This document shows, in pieces, positions 52,371-61,040 of a stretch of 64,000 bases of DNA. A program made the position numbers and the translations under genes. The stretch is from Enterobacteriaceae bacterium RIT693 (GTDB lineage: Bacteria; Pseudomonadota; Gammaproteobacteria; Enterobacterales; Enterobacteriaceae), in contig WJYK01000004.1 of NCBI GenBank assembly GCA_009668225.1, forward strand, positions 1-64,000. Direction: 5' to 3'. Position 1 is the first letter of the stretch. Each line of letters opens with the position of its first letter. A model generated the notes under the pieces. The model did not search any database, was not told where the DNA came from, and saw only the letters and a program-made list of their open reading frames with translations.

Positions 52371-53363
52371 CTAACGCTTCCTAAACCGTTCATCACGCCC
52401 GTGCGGTTCGTCTAAATCCTGTGCAGGGCCGGTGGAAATGATACCGGCTGGGTTAATGGTGTTGTGGCTACGATAGTAATGGTGGCGAATGTGCGGGAAG
52501 CTTACCGTTTCGCTTACTCCCGGCAGCTGATAGATATCACGCAGGAAGCCGTAAAGATTGAGGTAGTCGCTGATGCGCCGTTTGTCGCATTTGAAATGAG
52601 TGACATACACCGGGTCAAAACGTACCAGCGTTGTCCACAGGCGAATATCCGCTTCGGTCAGCCGGTCACCGGTTAAATAGCGGTGCTGGCCAAGAATTTG
52701 CTCAAGGCGCTCCAGCGAGATGAAAAGCGTGTCCACGGCTTCGTCATAGGCTTCCTGGGCGGTGGCAAAACCTGATTTATACACGCCGTTATTCACCGTG
52801 TCATAAATCCAGCTGTTCAGCTCATCAATCTCGCTTTTTAAGGCGTCAGGGTAATAGTTGCCTGCTCGTGCGCCGAGGGCATCGAAGGCCGTATTAAACA
52901 TACGTATAATTTCAGCGGACTCATTGCTGACAATCGTCTGGTTTTTCTTGTCCCACAGCACGGGAACCGTCACGCGGCCGGTATAGTGTGGATCGGCCTG
53001 CAGGTAGAGCTGATAGAGAAAATCGTGCTGGTACAGGCTGTCACCGGTTGCATCCGGGAAATCTTTGGCAAACGTCCAGCCGTTCTGCAGCATCAGCGGG
53101 TTGACGACGGAAACGGAGATAAACGGCTCAAGACCTTTTAGCTTGCGAACGATCAGCGTTCGGTGTGCCCACGGGCAGGCAAGAGAAACATAAAGATGGT
53201 AGCGGTCTTTCTCCGCGGCAAATCCCCCTTTTCCCGTTGGGCCGGGCGCGCCGTCGGCGGTAAGCCAGTTGCGGAAGGCGGATTCCGAACGTTTAAAGCG
53301 GCCGCCGGTCGATTTGGTGTCGTACCAGACGTCGTGCCAGACGCCGTCGATGAGTTGTCCCAT
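52371..53363 (-). CDS. yqjG: Glutathionyl-hydroquinone reductase YqjG
   Basis: Xi-class glutathione transferase that reduces glutathionyl-hydroquinones. The protein is 330 aa, with the catalytic Cys63 in ACPWAHRT and the family segments SESAFRNWLTADG and FSEEPRGR-like C-terminal motifs replaced by a short tail ending FRKR. It lies downstream of yqjF, separated by a terminator. Confidence 0.95.
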   Translation of the reverse strand: MGQLIDGVWHDVWYDTKSTGGRFKRSESAFRNWLTADGAPGPTGKGGFAAEKDRYHLYVSLACPWAHRTLIVRKLKGLEPFISVSVVNPLMLQNGWTFAKDFPDATGDSLYQHDFLYQLYLQADPHYTGRVTVPVLWDKKNQTIVSNESAEIIRMFNTAFDALGARAGNYYPDALKSEIDELNSWIYDTVNNGVYKSGFATAQEAYDEAVDTLFISLERLEQILGQHRYLTGDRLTEADIRLWTTLVRFDPVYVTHFKCDKRRISDYLNLYGFLRDIYQLPGVSETVSFPHIRHHYYRSHNTINPAGIISTGPAQDLDEPHGRDERFRKR

Positions 53364-53382
53364 TTTTTCTCCTCCTCAATAG

Positions 53383-53411
53383 CAAAAAAGCGAAGACGGT
53401 GTCTTCGCTTT
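53383..53411 (-). terminator. Intrinsic terminator between yqjF and yqjG
   Basis: Stem AAGCGAAGAC/GTCTTCGCTT with loop GGT; the minus-strand reading ends in six T. It closes yqjF 25 nt after its stop and may partly insulate yqjG. Confidence 0.82.
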
Positions 53412-53436
53412 CTCAGTGTTCATCAGTATAGAACGC

Positions 53437-53829
53437 TTACCATTTTTTATTCAGTACGCGGTCAAGGCTGATGGCGCCCGGGCCGAAGACCGCCAGCAGC
53501 AGGTAGCCACCCGCGATGGTGAAGTTTTTCATAAACATAATGGAGTTTACGCCTTCAGCGAAGTTGCTGTGGAACAGGAACGCCGTCAGAAGAGTAAACA
53601 GTGCGGTAATCAGCGCCGTCGTACGGGTCAGGAAGCCAAACAGAATGGCCAGGCCGCCGCCAAATTCAAGCAGGATGGTCAGCGGCAGCAGTGCGCCCGG
53701 GACGCCCATCGCTTCCATGTACTGCTGAGTGCCTGCATAACCGGTGATTTTGCCCCAGCCAGCGGTAATAAACAGGATTGGCATTAAAATACGAGCAACC
53801 AGTACGCCAACATCTTCTAATTTTTTCAT
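53437..53829 (-). CDS. yqjF: DoxX-family quinol-oxidase-like membrane protein YqjF
   Basis: A 130-aa DoxX protein with four membrane helices; the start MKKLEDVGVLVARILMPILFI and the motif GWGKITGYAGTQQYME match E. coli YqjF, whose promoter is known as a sensor for aromatic explosives through YhaJ. Physiological role unclear; it may help detoxify quinones with YqjG (inference). Confidence 0.94.
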   Translation of the reverse strand: MKKLEDVGVLVARILMPILFITAGWGKITGYAGTQQYMEAMGVPGALLPLTILLEFGGGLAILFGFLTRTTALITALFTLLTAFLFHSNFAEGVNSIMFMKNFTIAGGYLLLAVFGPGAISLDRVLNKKW

Positions 53830-54080
53830 TTTACTCTCCAGCGGTTCTTTTTTCCGGCTTACTCTGCCAGGGCTTAAAAAGGGCGCAAACCCCAGTGGTT
53901 ACCGGTGTTTGCTGTTGATGGGGAGGATAATAGACGGGGTGAAAAAAGATTGTTAGCAAGGAAAACTGTCTAAGTTCTTCAAATATCCTGAGTGAACTAA
54001 GCGGGGAAAGTAAAAACACGGAGCGAATGTGATGTCAGGGCATGACGGTAGTAGAAGATAAGGGAAGCGTTCGTGGCACA

Positions 54081-54109
54081 ATAAAAAACACCGCCCTGGG
54101 GCGGTGTTC
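54081..54109 (-). terminator. Intrinsic terminator of the yqjC-yqjD-yqjE-yqjK operon
   Basis: Stem AACACCGCC/GGCGGTGTT; the minus-strand reading ends in TTTTTTAT, 4 nt past the yqjK stop. The rest of the 284-nt gap to yqjF (53830-54080) shows no gene. Confidence 0.85.
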
Positions 54110-54113
54110 TGGG

Positions 54114-54404
54114 TCAGCGCGGTGGCTGAGTAAGCGTATTGCGGATAAGCCGCCAGGTACTCCAGGCGCCAAAACCTCGCTTTGCCCAGCGCATAAACCG
54201 CCCCGGGTGCTTCACCGTCCAGATAGCCAATACGCTACTGGCGATCATGGCGTAGGTGCGTAGGCTTAGTAACGTGTTCCAGCCGCGATCGTACGGGCTG
54301 GTAACCTGTAACCAGTCGCGCCTTGCGGCGCTAAGATCAAGCCGCTGCTGTTGAACCTGGCTGAGCAGATACGCTTTACGCTTCGCACGTTCCGCATCGC
54401 TCAT
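54114..54404 (-). CDS. yqjK: YqjK-family membrane-associated protein
   Basis: A 96-aa protein with a charged helical N-terminus (KAYLLSQVQQQRLDLSAARRDW) and one membrane helix (about 47-66). It matches E. coli YqjK by sequence and place. Its start overlaps the yqjE stop by one base. Function unknown. Confidence 0.9.
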   Translation of the reverse strand: MSDAERAKRKAYLLSQVQQQRLDLSAARRDWLQVTSPYDRGWNTLLSLRTYAMIASSVLAIWTVKHPGRFMRWAKRGFGAWSTWRLIRNTLTQPPR

Positions 54405-54799
54405 TACTTATCCTCTTCCAGCAATTCCCTGTCGTTTTCCAGCTCGCGCCGGGTATGGCGTAAGAGCGTGGACTGACGGGATTTACGCAGCGTCCAGATA
54501 CCGCCAATTAGCGCCAGAGACAGCAGTACGACCGTTGTCGCAATCATGGCGTTAAGGCGATACTGTGGGTCAACGGCCCAGATAACCAGTACCATCAGGC
54601 TCATTAAGCCAAACGCGGCAAACAGCATGGTCAGACCGAGCATCAGCAGCAGCTGGACGAGATGTGCTTTCTCCTCTTCCAGTTCAACCACGGCAAGGCG
54701 TACCCGGGTTTCAACCATGCCAACCAAAATGGTGACCAGCCGCTGGCCAATGCCAAGCACGCTTTTGCCCGGCCCCTGGCTTTGGTGAGAATCAGCCAT
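54404..54799 (-). CDS. yqjE: Phage-holin-superfamily membrane protein YqjE
   Basis: A 131-aa DUF1469 protein with two membrane helices (about 45-70 and 77-97) between amphipathic, charged ends (VRLAVVELEEEKAHL). I chose the ATG at 54799 (MADSHQSQGPGKS), matching E. coli YqjE; a much longer frame upstream lies over yqjD and is not supported. Cotranscribed with yqjD, 1 nt gap. Confidence 0.92.
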   Translation of the reverse strand: MADSHQSQGPGKSVLGIGQRLVTILVGMVETRVRLAVVELEEEKAHLVQLLLMLGLTMLFAAFGLMSLMVLVIWAVDPQYRLNAMIATTVVLLSLALIGGIWTLRKSRQSTLLRHTRRELENDRELLEEDK

Positions 54800-54800
54800 C

Positions 54801-55106
54801 TTAACGACGTGCCAGTAACACACCCAGCACGACGCCAACCGCCGCACCAATGCCGACCCCGGTCCACGGGTTATCGCGAACGTAATCATCCGCTTTTGCG
54901 GCAGCTTCGCGGGTTTGTTTCGCGATGGCATCGCCGGTTTCACCGAGGCGATCGCGGCTCTCTTTTAGCGCTTTTTCAGCTTTATTGCGCAGTTTGTCCA
55001 GTTCAGTTTTTGACTTGTCCGTGGAAGCACTCAGGACTTCTTCAAGCGTATCTGCCAGGGATTTCAACTCAGCGCGCAAATGTTCTGACGTAGTATCTTT
55101 TGACAT
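54801..55106 (-). CDS. yqjD: Ribosome-associated membrane protein YqjD
   Basis: A 101-aa DUF883 protein: an amphipathic helical N-terminus (about 1-75) and a C-terminal membrane helix (GVGIGAAVGVVLGVLLARR). In E. coli it is made in stationary phase under RpoS and tethers ribosomes to the inner membrane. It lies one base upstream of yqjE. Confidence 0.94.
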   Translation of the reverse strand: MSKDTTSEHLRAELKSLADTLEEVLSASTDKSKTELDKLRNKAEKALKESRDRLGETGDAIAKQTREAAAKADDYVRDNPWTGVGIGAAVGVVLGVLLARR

Positions 55107-55156
55107 AATTCTCTCCGAGTGTTTGAGATGGATCCTTAAAGTCTGCGACTACAAAA

Positions 55157-55525
55157 TCAGTAATCACGCTTCTCTAAAGCTTTGAGGTTATCTTCTGCTT
55201 CTGCAAGTTTCTTCTCACGTTTTGTGATTTTTTCCGGGTCACCCTTCTGGCGGGCTTCGTTGAGATCGGCTTTGCGCTCTTCAACTTCTGCTTTCTGCTT
55301 AGCAATCTTCTTTTGGTGCTCAGCGCGCAGGCTGGTGTCGCTGCAGTTTTCACGAACTTCACTCAGCGCTTTTTTCAGGCCATCAATACGGTGCTGATTG
55401 TTGTGTTTTTCCGCATAGCCAATCTCGCGTTGAATATCCTGCTCTTTTTCACTGCAAAGGGAATTTGCCTGTGCGGCAGAAGTCAGGGTGAGTAAAGTCA
55501 GTGCCAGTACGGTGCGGTAATTCAT
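55157..55525 (-). CDS. yqjC: Periplasmic DUF1090 protein YqjC
   Basis: A 122-aa secreted protein with a signal peptide (about 1-20, cut after AQA), two cysteines (LCSEKEQ, ENCSDTS) and a long Lys/Glu-rich coiled coil to the end. Matches E. coli YqjC. First gene of the yqjCDEK run. Confidence 0.92.
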   Translation of the reverse strand: MNYRTVLALTLLTLTSAAQANSLCSEKEQDIQREIGYAEKHNNQHRIDGLKKALSEVRENCSDTSLRAEHQKKIAKQKAEVEERKADLNEARQKGDPEKITKREKKLAEAEDNLKALEKRDY

Positions 55526-55701
55526 GGTTGAAACCTTCCATTGTCAGACGAGGTATAAAAGTATCAGCGATCATACTCTATGCGTCGTTCCCGAATGTTG
55601 AAAAAAGCGCTCACAAATAGCGGTAAAAACAGATAAAGCATAGTCATGAATCGACTAAAAACCCAGGGGGCAATAACAAATTCAGACTGAAAGAAAGGAG
55701 A

Positions 55702-56079
55702 TTAGCCGAGGTGATTGTGATCGGGGCGCAGGATAGAGAGCCAGGCGAGTGCGTCTTTGTCGCCGTCCTGCTGGGCAATTACGTACCCCTGCGGCAGCGT
55801 ACGGTTTAACACTTCCTTCGCGGCCTCGCTCTGGGCGCTGGAGTCAAAAGTCACTAACAACGTATTATTCAGCGGCGTAATGCTTTTGAAGCGAATGCCG
55901 TTGGCATCAAGATGGTGCCAGACATAAAAACCGTCAGGAATACTCCCGCCCTGCCGTGAAGCACGAATTTCGAGGGTAGAATCCTGGGTCTGCATGCCGG
56001 ACCACACCATCAGCGATGCAATCGCCAGCGCTCCAACAAGCAGCGCCGCCCGCAGGCGGCGTGTGAAAGCTAATTTCAT
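55702..56079 (-). CDS. mzrA: EnvZ/OmpR modulator MzrA
   Basis: A 125-aa inner-membrane protein with one N-terminal membrane helix (about 9-27) and a periplasmic domain. E. coli MzrA contacts EnvZ and links the Cpx response to the EnvZ/OmpR system. It lies 9 nt downstream of yqjA, so the two are cotranscribed as in E. coli. Confidence 0.93.
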   Translation of the reverse strand: MKLAFTRRLRAALLVGALAIASLMVWSGMQTQDSTLEIRASRQGGSIPDGFYVWHHLDANGIRFKSITPLNNTLLVTFDSSAQSEAAKEVLNRTLPQGYVIAQQDGDKDALAWLSILRPDHNHLG

Positions 56080-56088
56080 CGAATCCCT

Positions 56089-56751
56089 CTAGCTGTTTTG
56101 GCTGCGTTTTTTACGCCAAAGCACAATTAACGAACCGACCAGACCGATGACCAGCAGAACCACCGGGATCAGCATCAGGCATGACATTAAGGCATCTTCG
56201 TATTTCAGGAAGACCGGTGTTTTGCCCAGCAAATAGCCCAGCGAGGTCAGAATCAGTATCCACAACAGGCCGCTCATCCAGTTGAAGAACTGAAAGCGCG
56301 CGCTGCTAAGACCCGATAATCCGGCAATAGTTGGCAACAGGGTGCGAACAAAAGCGATAAAACGGCCAATCAGCAGCGCTGACAGGCCGTGCTTATGGAA
56401 TAACTGGTGCGAACGCTGGTGATAATGCGCGGGGAGATGCGAAAGCCAGTTTTGTACGATGCGCGTATTCCCGAGCCACCGTCCCTGAATGTAGCCAACC
56501 CAACTGCCGAGGCTGGCAGCAATGGTGAGTAGTGCCAGCGTTTCCGGGAAACCCATTGAACCTTTGGCTACCAGCACGCCAACTAAAATAAGCAGGCTGT
56601 CGCCCGGCAAAAAGGCCGCCGGAAGCAGCCCGTTTTCCAGAAATAAAATCATGAACAACACAAAGTAGAGCATGCCAATCATTGAGGGATTGGCGAGCGT
56701 TTCGTAATCCTGGCTCCAGAGAGCGGAAAGCAGTTGAGTCAGTAGTTCCAT
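56089..56751 (-). CDS. yqjA: DedA-family membrane transporter YqjA
   Basis: A 220-aa DedA protein with about five membrane segments and the conserved charged motifs of the family (FLENGLLPAAFLPGDSLLI, GRFIAFVRTLLP with the essential arginines). E. coli YqjA supports growth at alkaline pH and envelope integrity, and is in the Cpx regulon. Operon with mzrA. Confidence 0.95.
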   Translation of the reverse strand: MELLTQLLSALWSQDYETLANPSMIGMLYFVLFMILFLENGLLPAAFLPGDSLLILVGVLVAKGSMGFPETLALLTIAASLGSWVGYIQGRWLGNTRIVQNWLSHLPAHYHQRSHQLFHKHGLSALLIGRFIAFVRTLLPTIAGLSGLSSARFQFFNWMSGLLWILILTSLGYLLGKTPVFLKYEDALMSCLMLIPVVLLVIGLVGSLIVLWRKKRSQNS

Positions 56752-57071
56752 TCAAGGTTCCTGGCACTTCGTTTAGGCCGCCGGTGTAAACGGATGAGCA
56801 GAATGCAGCATGGTTTTTATTATCATTTGCTGACTACAATCCGCTGCCCGTGCTGGTCTTCTGGAACAACACCTTGTGAAACAACGGCCCGGGGGCGCGA
56901 AATCAACACAGACGGCGAAATTGCATCTAATTGTAACAAAACTACGCGTTGTGCGTCACAGTATTTGCGTTTTGTTGATGAATGATTTTGCTTACCAGGA
57001 GGGAGGCTGGCGAGGGTATTTACAAACGCTGACACTATTTATGGTTTGCTTACCCTCGGCCGGGAAAATGA
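56752..57071. other. Intergenic region between exuR and yqjA
   Basis: A 320-nt region holding the yqjA-mzrA upstream region. The clearest feature is a long imperfect hairpin at about 57009-57061 (GAGGGTA and AAAC pair with GTTT and TACCCTC). No clear CpxR box or gene was found by eye. Confidence 0.45.
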
Positions 57072-57848
57072 CTATTTTTGACCGTTTGCAGCTTTATCAA
57101 GATGAACGACCGGATTTTCAGCGAACAAATAGCGGTCGGCGTTGAATTCGAAATCGTCGCTGGTGGCGTTAAACAGCATTTGACGCGTATTCTCGAGATG
57201 CTGCCACATAGCCAGTTTAGCCGCATGAGAGTCTTTTCGGATCAGGGCTTTAAGAATCTGGTCATGATCGTCGCACCAGTTATCTACCGGGCGCATGTCG
57301 ATGTGCTCGTGCAGTTTTTTCCAGTAAGGGTTGTGAATGCGGTGGCTCCACATTTTTTCTACAATCGTTGCCAGCGCCCCGTTTTGTGTCGCCAGCGCAA
57401 CCTGCACATGAAACTGGAGATCCCATTCAGAATCGCGGAATGTTTGTTCCTTTCGCGCTTTTTCCTGAATTTCCATCAGCTTCACAATATCCTGTTTGGT
57501 GACCTGAGTCGCGGCAAACTCAGCGATATTGCTTTCAATGAGCTGCCTCGCCTGCAGAAGCTCAAAAGGGCCGTAATTAGCAAACTCAAAGCGCTCGTCC
57601 GGCACGGTCATATGTTTTGCCTGGTTAGAAATCACGTGGATACCGGAGCCTTTTCGTACTTCCACGTAGCCTTCCACTTCCAGCATAATAATTGCTTCAC
57701 GTACAACGGTACGGCTGACGTTTTTCTCTTCTGCAATATAACGCTCCGCAGGCAGCTTTTCTCCCACCAGGTAGACACCGGTTTCAATACGTTGTTTAAG
57801 TTCGGCTGCAAGCTGCTGGTAAAGGCGGCGAGGTTCGATGACGTCCAT
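57072..57848 (-). CDS. exuR: Hexuronate regulon repressor ExuR
   Basis: GntR-family (FadR subfamily) repressor of galacturonate and glucuronate genes; released by hexuronates. The protein is 258 aa: winged helix (about 8-75; [25 protein letters not shown]) and an all-helical effector domain. It lies downstream of exuT, with a probable operator of its own at 57880-57899. Confidence 0.96.
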   Translation of the reverse strand: MDVIEPRRLYQQLAAELKQRIETGVYLVGEKLPAERYIAEEKNVSRTVVREAIIMLEVEGYVEVRKGSGIHVISNQAKHMTVPDERFEFANYGPFELLQARQLIESNIAEFAATQVTKQDIVKLMEIQEKARKEQTFRDSEWDLQFHVQVALATQNGALATIVEKMWSHRIHNPYWKKLHEHIDMRPVDNWCDDHDQILKALIRKDSHAAKLAMWQHLENTRQMLFNATSDDFEFNADRYLFAENPVVHLDKAANGQK

Positions 57849-57879
57849 AATTTGCTCCGGAAGAGGGCTGCGCGTGAGT

Positions 57880-57899
57880 AAATTTGTTATACCACTTTT
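57880..57899 (-). promoter_or_regulatory. Candidate ExuR operator before exuR
   Basis: AAATTTGTTATACCACTTTT resembles the ExuR/UxuR palindrome around TTGGTATACCAA with an imperfect left arm. It lies 32 nt before the exuR start, consistent with autoregulation. Confidence 0.5.
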
Positions 57900-57930
57900 T
57901 CCGATAGCGCTCTAGCAACCAGGGTGAGAA

Positions 57931-57950
57931 ATGCCGCCCGTAGGCGGCAT
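57931..57950 (-). terminator. Hairpin after exuT
   Basis: ATGCCGCC/GGCGGCAT stem with loop CGTA, just past the exuT stop on the minus strand, followed by TTCTC. Weak T tract. Confidence 0.6.
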
Positions 57951-57958
57951 CAGAGATA

Positions 57959-59260
57959 TCAAGACTGCGTAACTGCTTTTGGCGAAATGCCTTCGGCCGC
58001 AAGTTCGCTGGCGGGCTGGTTTTTCAATACAGCCCAGATAACAACGGCACCGAGAAGATCAAACACGGCAAGCGCGGCAAAGAGCGGGCTAAAGCCTAGC
58101 GTGTCGGCCAGTGCTCCAACGACCAGGGCAAACAGCGTGCTGGCGGTCCAGGCTGCCATTCCCGTCAGTCCGTTGGCGGTCGCCACTTCGTTACGACCGA
58201 ACACGTCGGAAGACAAAGTGATTAACGCACCCGACAGCGCCTGGTGTGCAAACCCGCCAACGCAGAGCAAAGCAATCGCCACGTAAGGGCTGGTAAACAG
58301 ACCAATTGTGCCTGGGCCAATCATCAGTACCGCGCCCATCGTGACGACCAGCTTGCGGGAAACAATCAGGTTAACGCCAAACCAGCGCTGGAAAAGCGGC
58401 GGTAAATAGCCCCCGAGGATGCAGCCAAAGTCGGCAAACAGCATCGGCATCCACGCGAACATCGCAATCTCTTTCAGGTTGAAGCCGTAGGCTTTAAACA
58501 TGAACAGCGGGATCCAGGCGTTGAACGTGCCCCACGCGGGTTCTGCCAGGAAGCGCGGCAGAGCGATGCCCCAGAATTGCCTGTTGCGCAGGATCTTCCA
58601 TGCCGACATCTTTTTGGTGTTACCGGTCTGATGGTGAGCTTCCTGGCCGCTAATGATGTACTCACGTTCTTCGCTGGACAGCTTTTTCTGGTCACGCGGA
58701 TTTTTATAGAACCAGAGCCATGCCATCGCCCAGATAAAGCTCAGCACGCCGGTTAAGATAAACGCCATCTGCCAGCTGTGCATCACAATGGCCCAGACTA
58801 CCAGCGGCGGCGCTATCATCGCCCCAATGGAAGAGCCTACGTTAAAGTACCCAACCGCAATAGAACGCTCTTTGGCGGGGAACCACTCGCTGCTGGCCTT
58901 CAATCCTGCGGGGATCATGGCCGCTTCGGCGGCACCGACTGCACCCCGTGCAAGCGCCAGGCCGCCCCAGCTGCCTGCCAGCGCGGTTGCACCGCAGAAA
59001 ATAGCCCAGGCCACGGCAAACACCGCGTAGCCAATTTTAGTGCCCAGCACGTCGAGCAGATAGCCGGCAACCGGCTGCATAATGGTATAACAGGCTGAAT
59101 AAGCAGCAATTATCCATGAATACTGCTGCGTGGTGATATTCAGCTCACTCATTAGCGTGGGCGCCGCGACGGCTACCGTGTTACGGGTCAGATAGCCCAG
59201 CACGGTGCCCAGCGTCACCAGCGCTATCATGTACCAGCGTAAACCTTTTATCTTTCGCAT
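57959..59260 (-). CDS. exuT: Hexuronate transporter ExuT
   Basis: Proton symporter of the MFS (anion:cation symporter family) that imports galacturonate and glucuronate. The protein is 433 aa with 12 predicted membrane helices and the family segment ARGAVGAAEAAMIPAG. I took the ATG at 59260 (MRKIKGLRWYMIALV), as in E. coli; a longer in-frame TTG start is unsupported. Divergent from uxaC over a 360-nt regulatory region. Confidence 0.96.
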   Translation of the reverse strand: MRKIKGLRWYMIALVTLGTVLGYLTRNTVAVAAPTLMSELNITTQQYSWIIAAYSACYTIMQPVAGYLLDVLGTKIGYAVFAVAWAIFCGATALAGSWGGLALARGAVGAAEAAMIPAGLKASSEWFPAKERSIAVGYFNVGSSIGAMIAPPLVVWAIVMHSWQMAFILTGVLSFIWAMAWLWFYKNPRDQKKLSSEEREYIISGQEAHHQTGNTKKMSAWKILRNRQFWGIALPRFLAEPAWGTFNAWIPLFMFKAYGFNLKEIAMFAWMPMLFADFGCILGGYLPPLFQRWFGVNLIVSRKLVVTMGAVLMIGPGTIGLFTSPYVAIALLCVGGFAHQALSGALITLSSDVFGRNEVATANGLTGMAAWTASTLFALVVGALADTLGFSPLFAALAVFDLLGAVVIWAVLKNQPASELAAEGISPKAVTQS

Positions 59261-59391
59261 TTCTAACCCCATCCCGTCTTTATTGTGAACGTTGTTCCAG
59301 GTAGACCGGCATCCGTTCCTGCTCTCGTCACCCAAGCCCTGAGGCAAGCGGTACTGCGACGGCTTGAAAGATAACTTGTCATACAGCTTTA

Positions 59392-59413
59392 AAAGTTGAG
59401 TGATATCACAAAA
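59392..59413. promoter_or_regulatory. Candidate CRP site 1 in the exuT-uxaC region
   Basis: GTTGA-N6-TCACA: the right half matches the CRP consensus fully and the left half partly. Hexuronate genes are CRP-activated in E. coli. Confidence 0.5.
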
Positions 59414-59511
59414 GCATTTTTGCTTAACTTCCTGCTACCGCTCGCCTGCAGGCCAGATAGAGAGCGGGGTTGGGCTGGGTTAAGGCAAAATTTACCGCCA
59501 GTGGAGTGTTC

Positions 59512-59533
59512 GTTTTGTGACCTTTAACGCAAA
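59512..59533. promoter_or_regulatory. Candidate CRP site 2 upstream of uxaC
   Basis: TGTGA-N6-ACGCA: a perfect left half and a weaker right half, about 88-109 nt before uxaC. An AATTGGT half-site for ExuR follows near 59553. The rest of the 59261-59620 gap shows no gene. Confidence 0.5.
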
Positions 59534-59620
59534 ATTGAGGTCGTTGCATGAAAATTGGTGTGATAACTTTGTCCCATCATGCACAAGCATAGAACCGTTA
59601 TCTGCAGAGGACGCCCAACT

Positions 59621-61033
59621 ATGGCCCCGTTTATGACCGAAGATTTTCTTCTTAATACCGAATTCGCCCGCCGCCTGTACCATGACTACGCGAAATCACA
59701 GCCCATTTTTGACTACCATTGTCACCTGCCGCCGCAACAAATTGCCGACAACTATCGCTTTAAAAACCTGTATGACATCTGGCTGAAAGGGGATCATTAC
59801 AAGTGGCGCGCCATGCGCACTAACGGCGTTGCAGAGCGGCTCTGTACCGGTGATGCCAGCGACCGTGAGAAATTTGATGCCTGGGCGGCAACGGTGCCGC
59901 ATACGCTGGGCAACCCGTTGTATCACTGGACCCATCTGGAGCTTCGCCGCCCGTTTGGTATTACCGGCAAGCTCCTCTCCCCGGCAACGGCGGATGAAAT
60001 CTGGCACCAGTGCCACTCGCTGCTGGAGCAGGAGGCGTTCACCGCCCGCGGCATCATGCAGCAGATGAACGTGAAAATGGTGGGGACTACCGACGACCCG
60101 GTGGATTCTCTTGAACATCATGCCGCCGTGGCCAAAGACGGCAGTTTTAACATCAAAGTGCTGCCGAGCTGGCGTCCGGATAAAGCCTTCAATATCGAGC
60201 TGGCGACGTTCAGCGACTACATTTCGACGCTGGCAGCGGTCTCGGATACTGACATCCGCCGCTTCAGCGATCTCCAGGCTGCGCTGGGTAAAAGACTCGA
60301 TCATTTTGCCGCCCACGGCTGCAAGGTTGCCGACCACGCGCTGGACGTGGTGGTCTTTGCCGAAGCGGATGAGTCGACGCTGGATGCCATTCTTGCCCGC
60401 CGCCTGGCCGGTGGCGCAGTTAATGAAACCGAAGTGGCGCAGTTTAAAACCGCCGTACTGGTGTGGCTGGGTAGCGAATACGCCCGTCGAGGCTGGGTGC
60501 AGCAGTACCACATCGGCGCGCTGCGCAATAATAACCAGCGGCAGTTCCACCTGCTGGGGCCGGACGTGGGCTTTGACTCTATTAACGATCGCCCGCTGGC
60601 CGAGCCGCTATCGAAGCTGTTGAGCAAGCAGAATGTAGAGAATCTGCTGCCTAAAACCATTCTCTACTGCCTGAACCCCCGGGATAACGAAGTGATTGGC
60701 ACGATGGTCGGTAACTTCCAGGGGGAAGGAAGGCCGGGGAAAATGCAGTTTGGTTCCGGCTGGTGGTTCAACGATCAGAAAGACGGTATGGAACGGCAGA
60801 TGACACAGCTTGCTCAGCTCGGGCTGCTGAGCCGCTTCGTGGGGATGCTGACCGACAGCCGCAGCTTCCTCTCCTACACGCGCCACGAATATTTTCGCCG
60901 CATTTTATGCCGCATGTTAGGGCACTGGGTCCAGGCGGGTGAAGTGCCAGAGGATCTGCAACTGCTGGGTGAGATGGTGAAAAACATCTGCTTCAACAAC
61001 GCCCAGGACTACTTTGCCATTGAGTTGAACTGA
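59621..61033 (+). CDS. uxaC: Glucuronate isomerase (uronate isomerase) UxaC
   Basis: Isomerises D-glucuronate to D-fructuronate and D-galacturonate to D-tagaturonate, first step of hexuronate use. The protein is 470 aa, an amidohydrolase-fold enzyme with the metal motif FDYHCHLPP near 30 and the C-terminal [20 protein letters not shown] chose the ATG at 61-nt spacing 59621 with AGAGGA upstream; it gives the E. coli-type start. Operon with uxaA (7-nt gap). Confidence 0.97.
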   Translation: MAPFMTEDFLLNTEFARRLYHDYAKSQPIFDYHCHLPPQQIADNYRFKNLYDIWLKGDHYKWRAMRTNGVAERLCTGDASDREKFDAWAATVPHTLGNPLYHWTHLELRRPFGITGKLLSPATADEIWHQCHSLLEQEAFTARGIMQQMNVKMVGTTDDPVDSLEHHAAVAKDGSFNIKVLPSWRPDKAFNIELATFSDYISTLAAVSDTDIRRFSDLQAALGKRLDHFAAHGCKVADHALDVVVFAEADESTLDAILARRLAGGAVNETEVAQFKTAVLVWLGSEYARRGWVQQYHIGALRNNNQRQFHLLGPDVGFDSINDRPLAEPLSKLLSKQNVENLLPKTILYCLNPRDNEVIGTMVGNFQGEGRPGKMQFGSGWWFNDQKDGMERQMTQLAQLGLLSRFVGMLTDSRSFLSYTRHEYFRRILCRMLGHWVQAGEVPEDLQLLGEMVKNICFNNAQDYFAIELN

Positions 61034-61040
61034 GGCTGAA

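Noticed and set aside
54800-54943. N-terminal 48-residue extension of yqjE
   Set aside because: It overlaps yqjD and has no homology to the family; the ATG at 54799 gives the expected protein.
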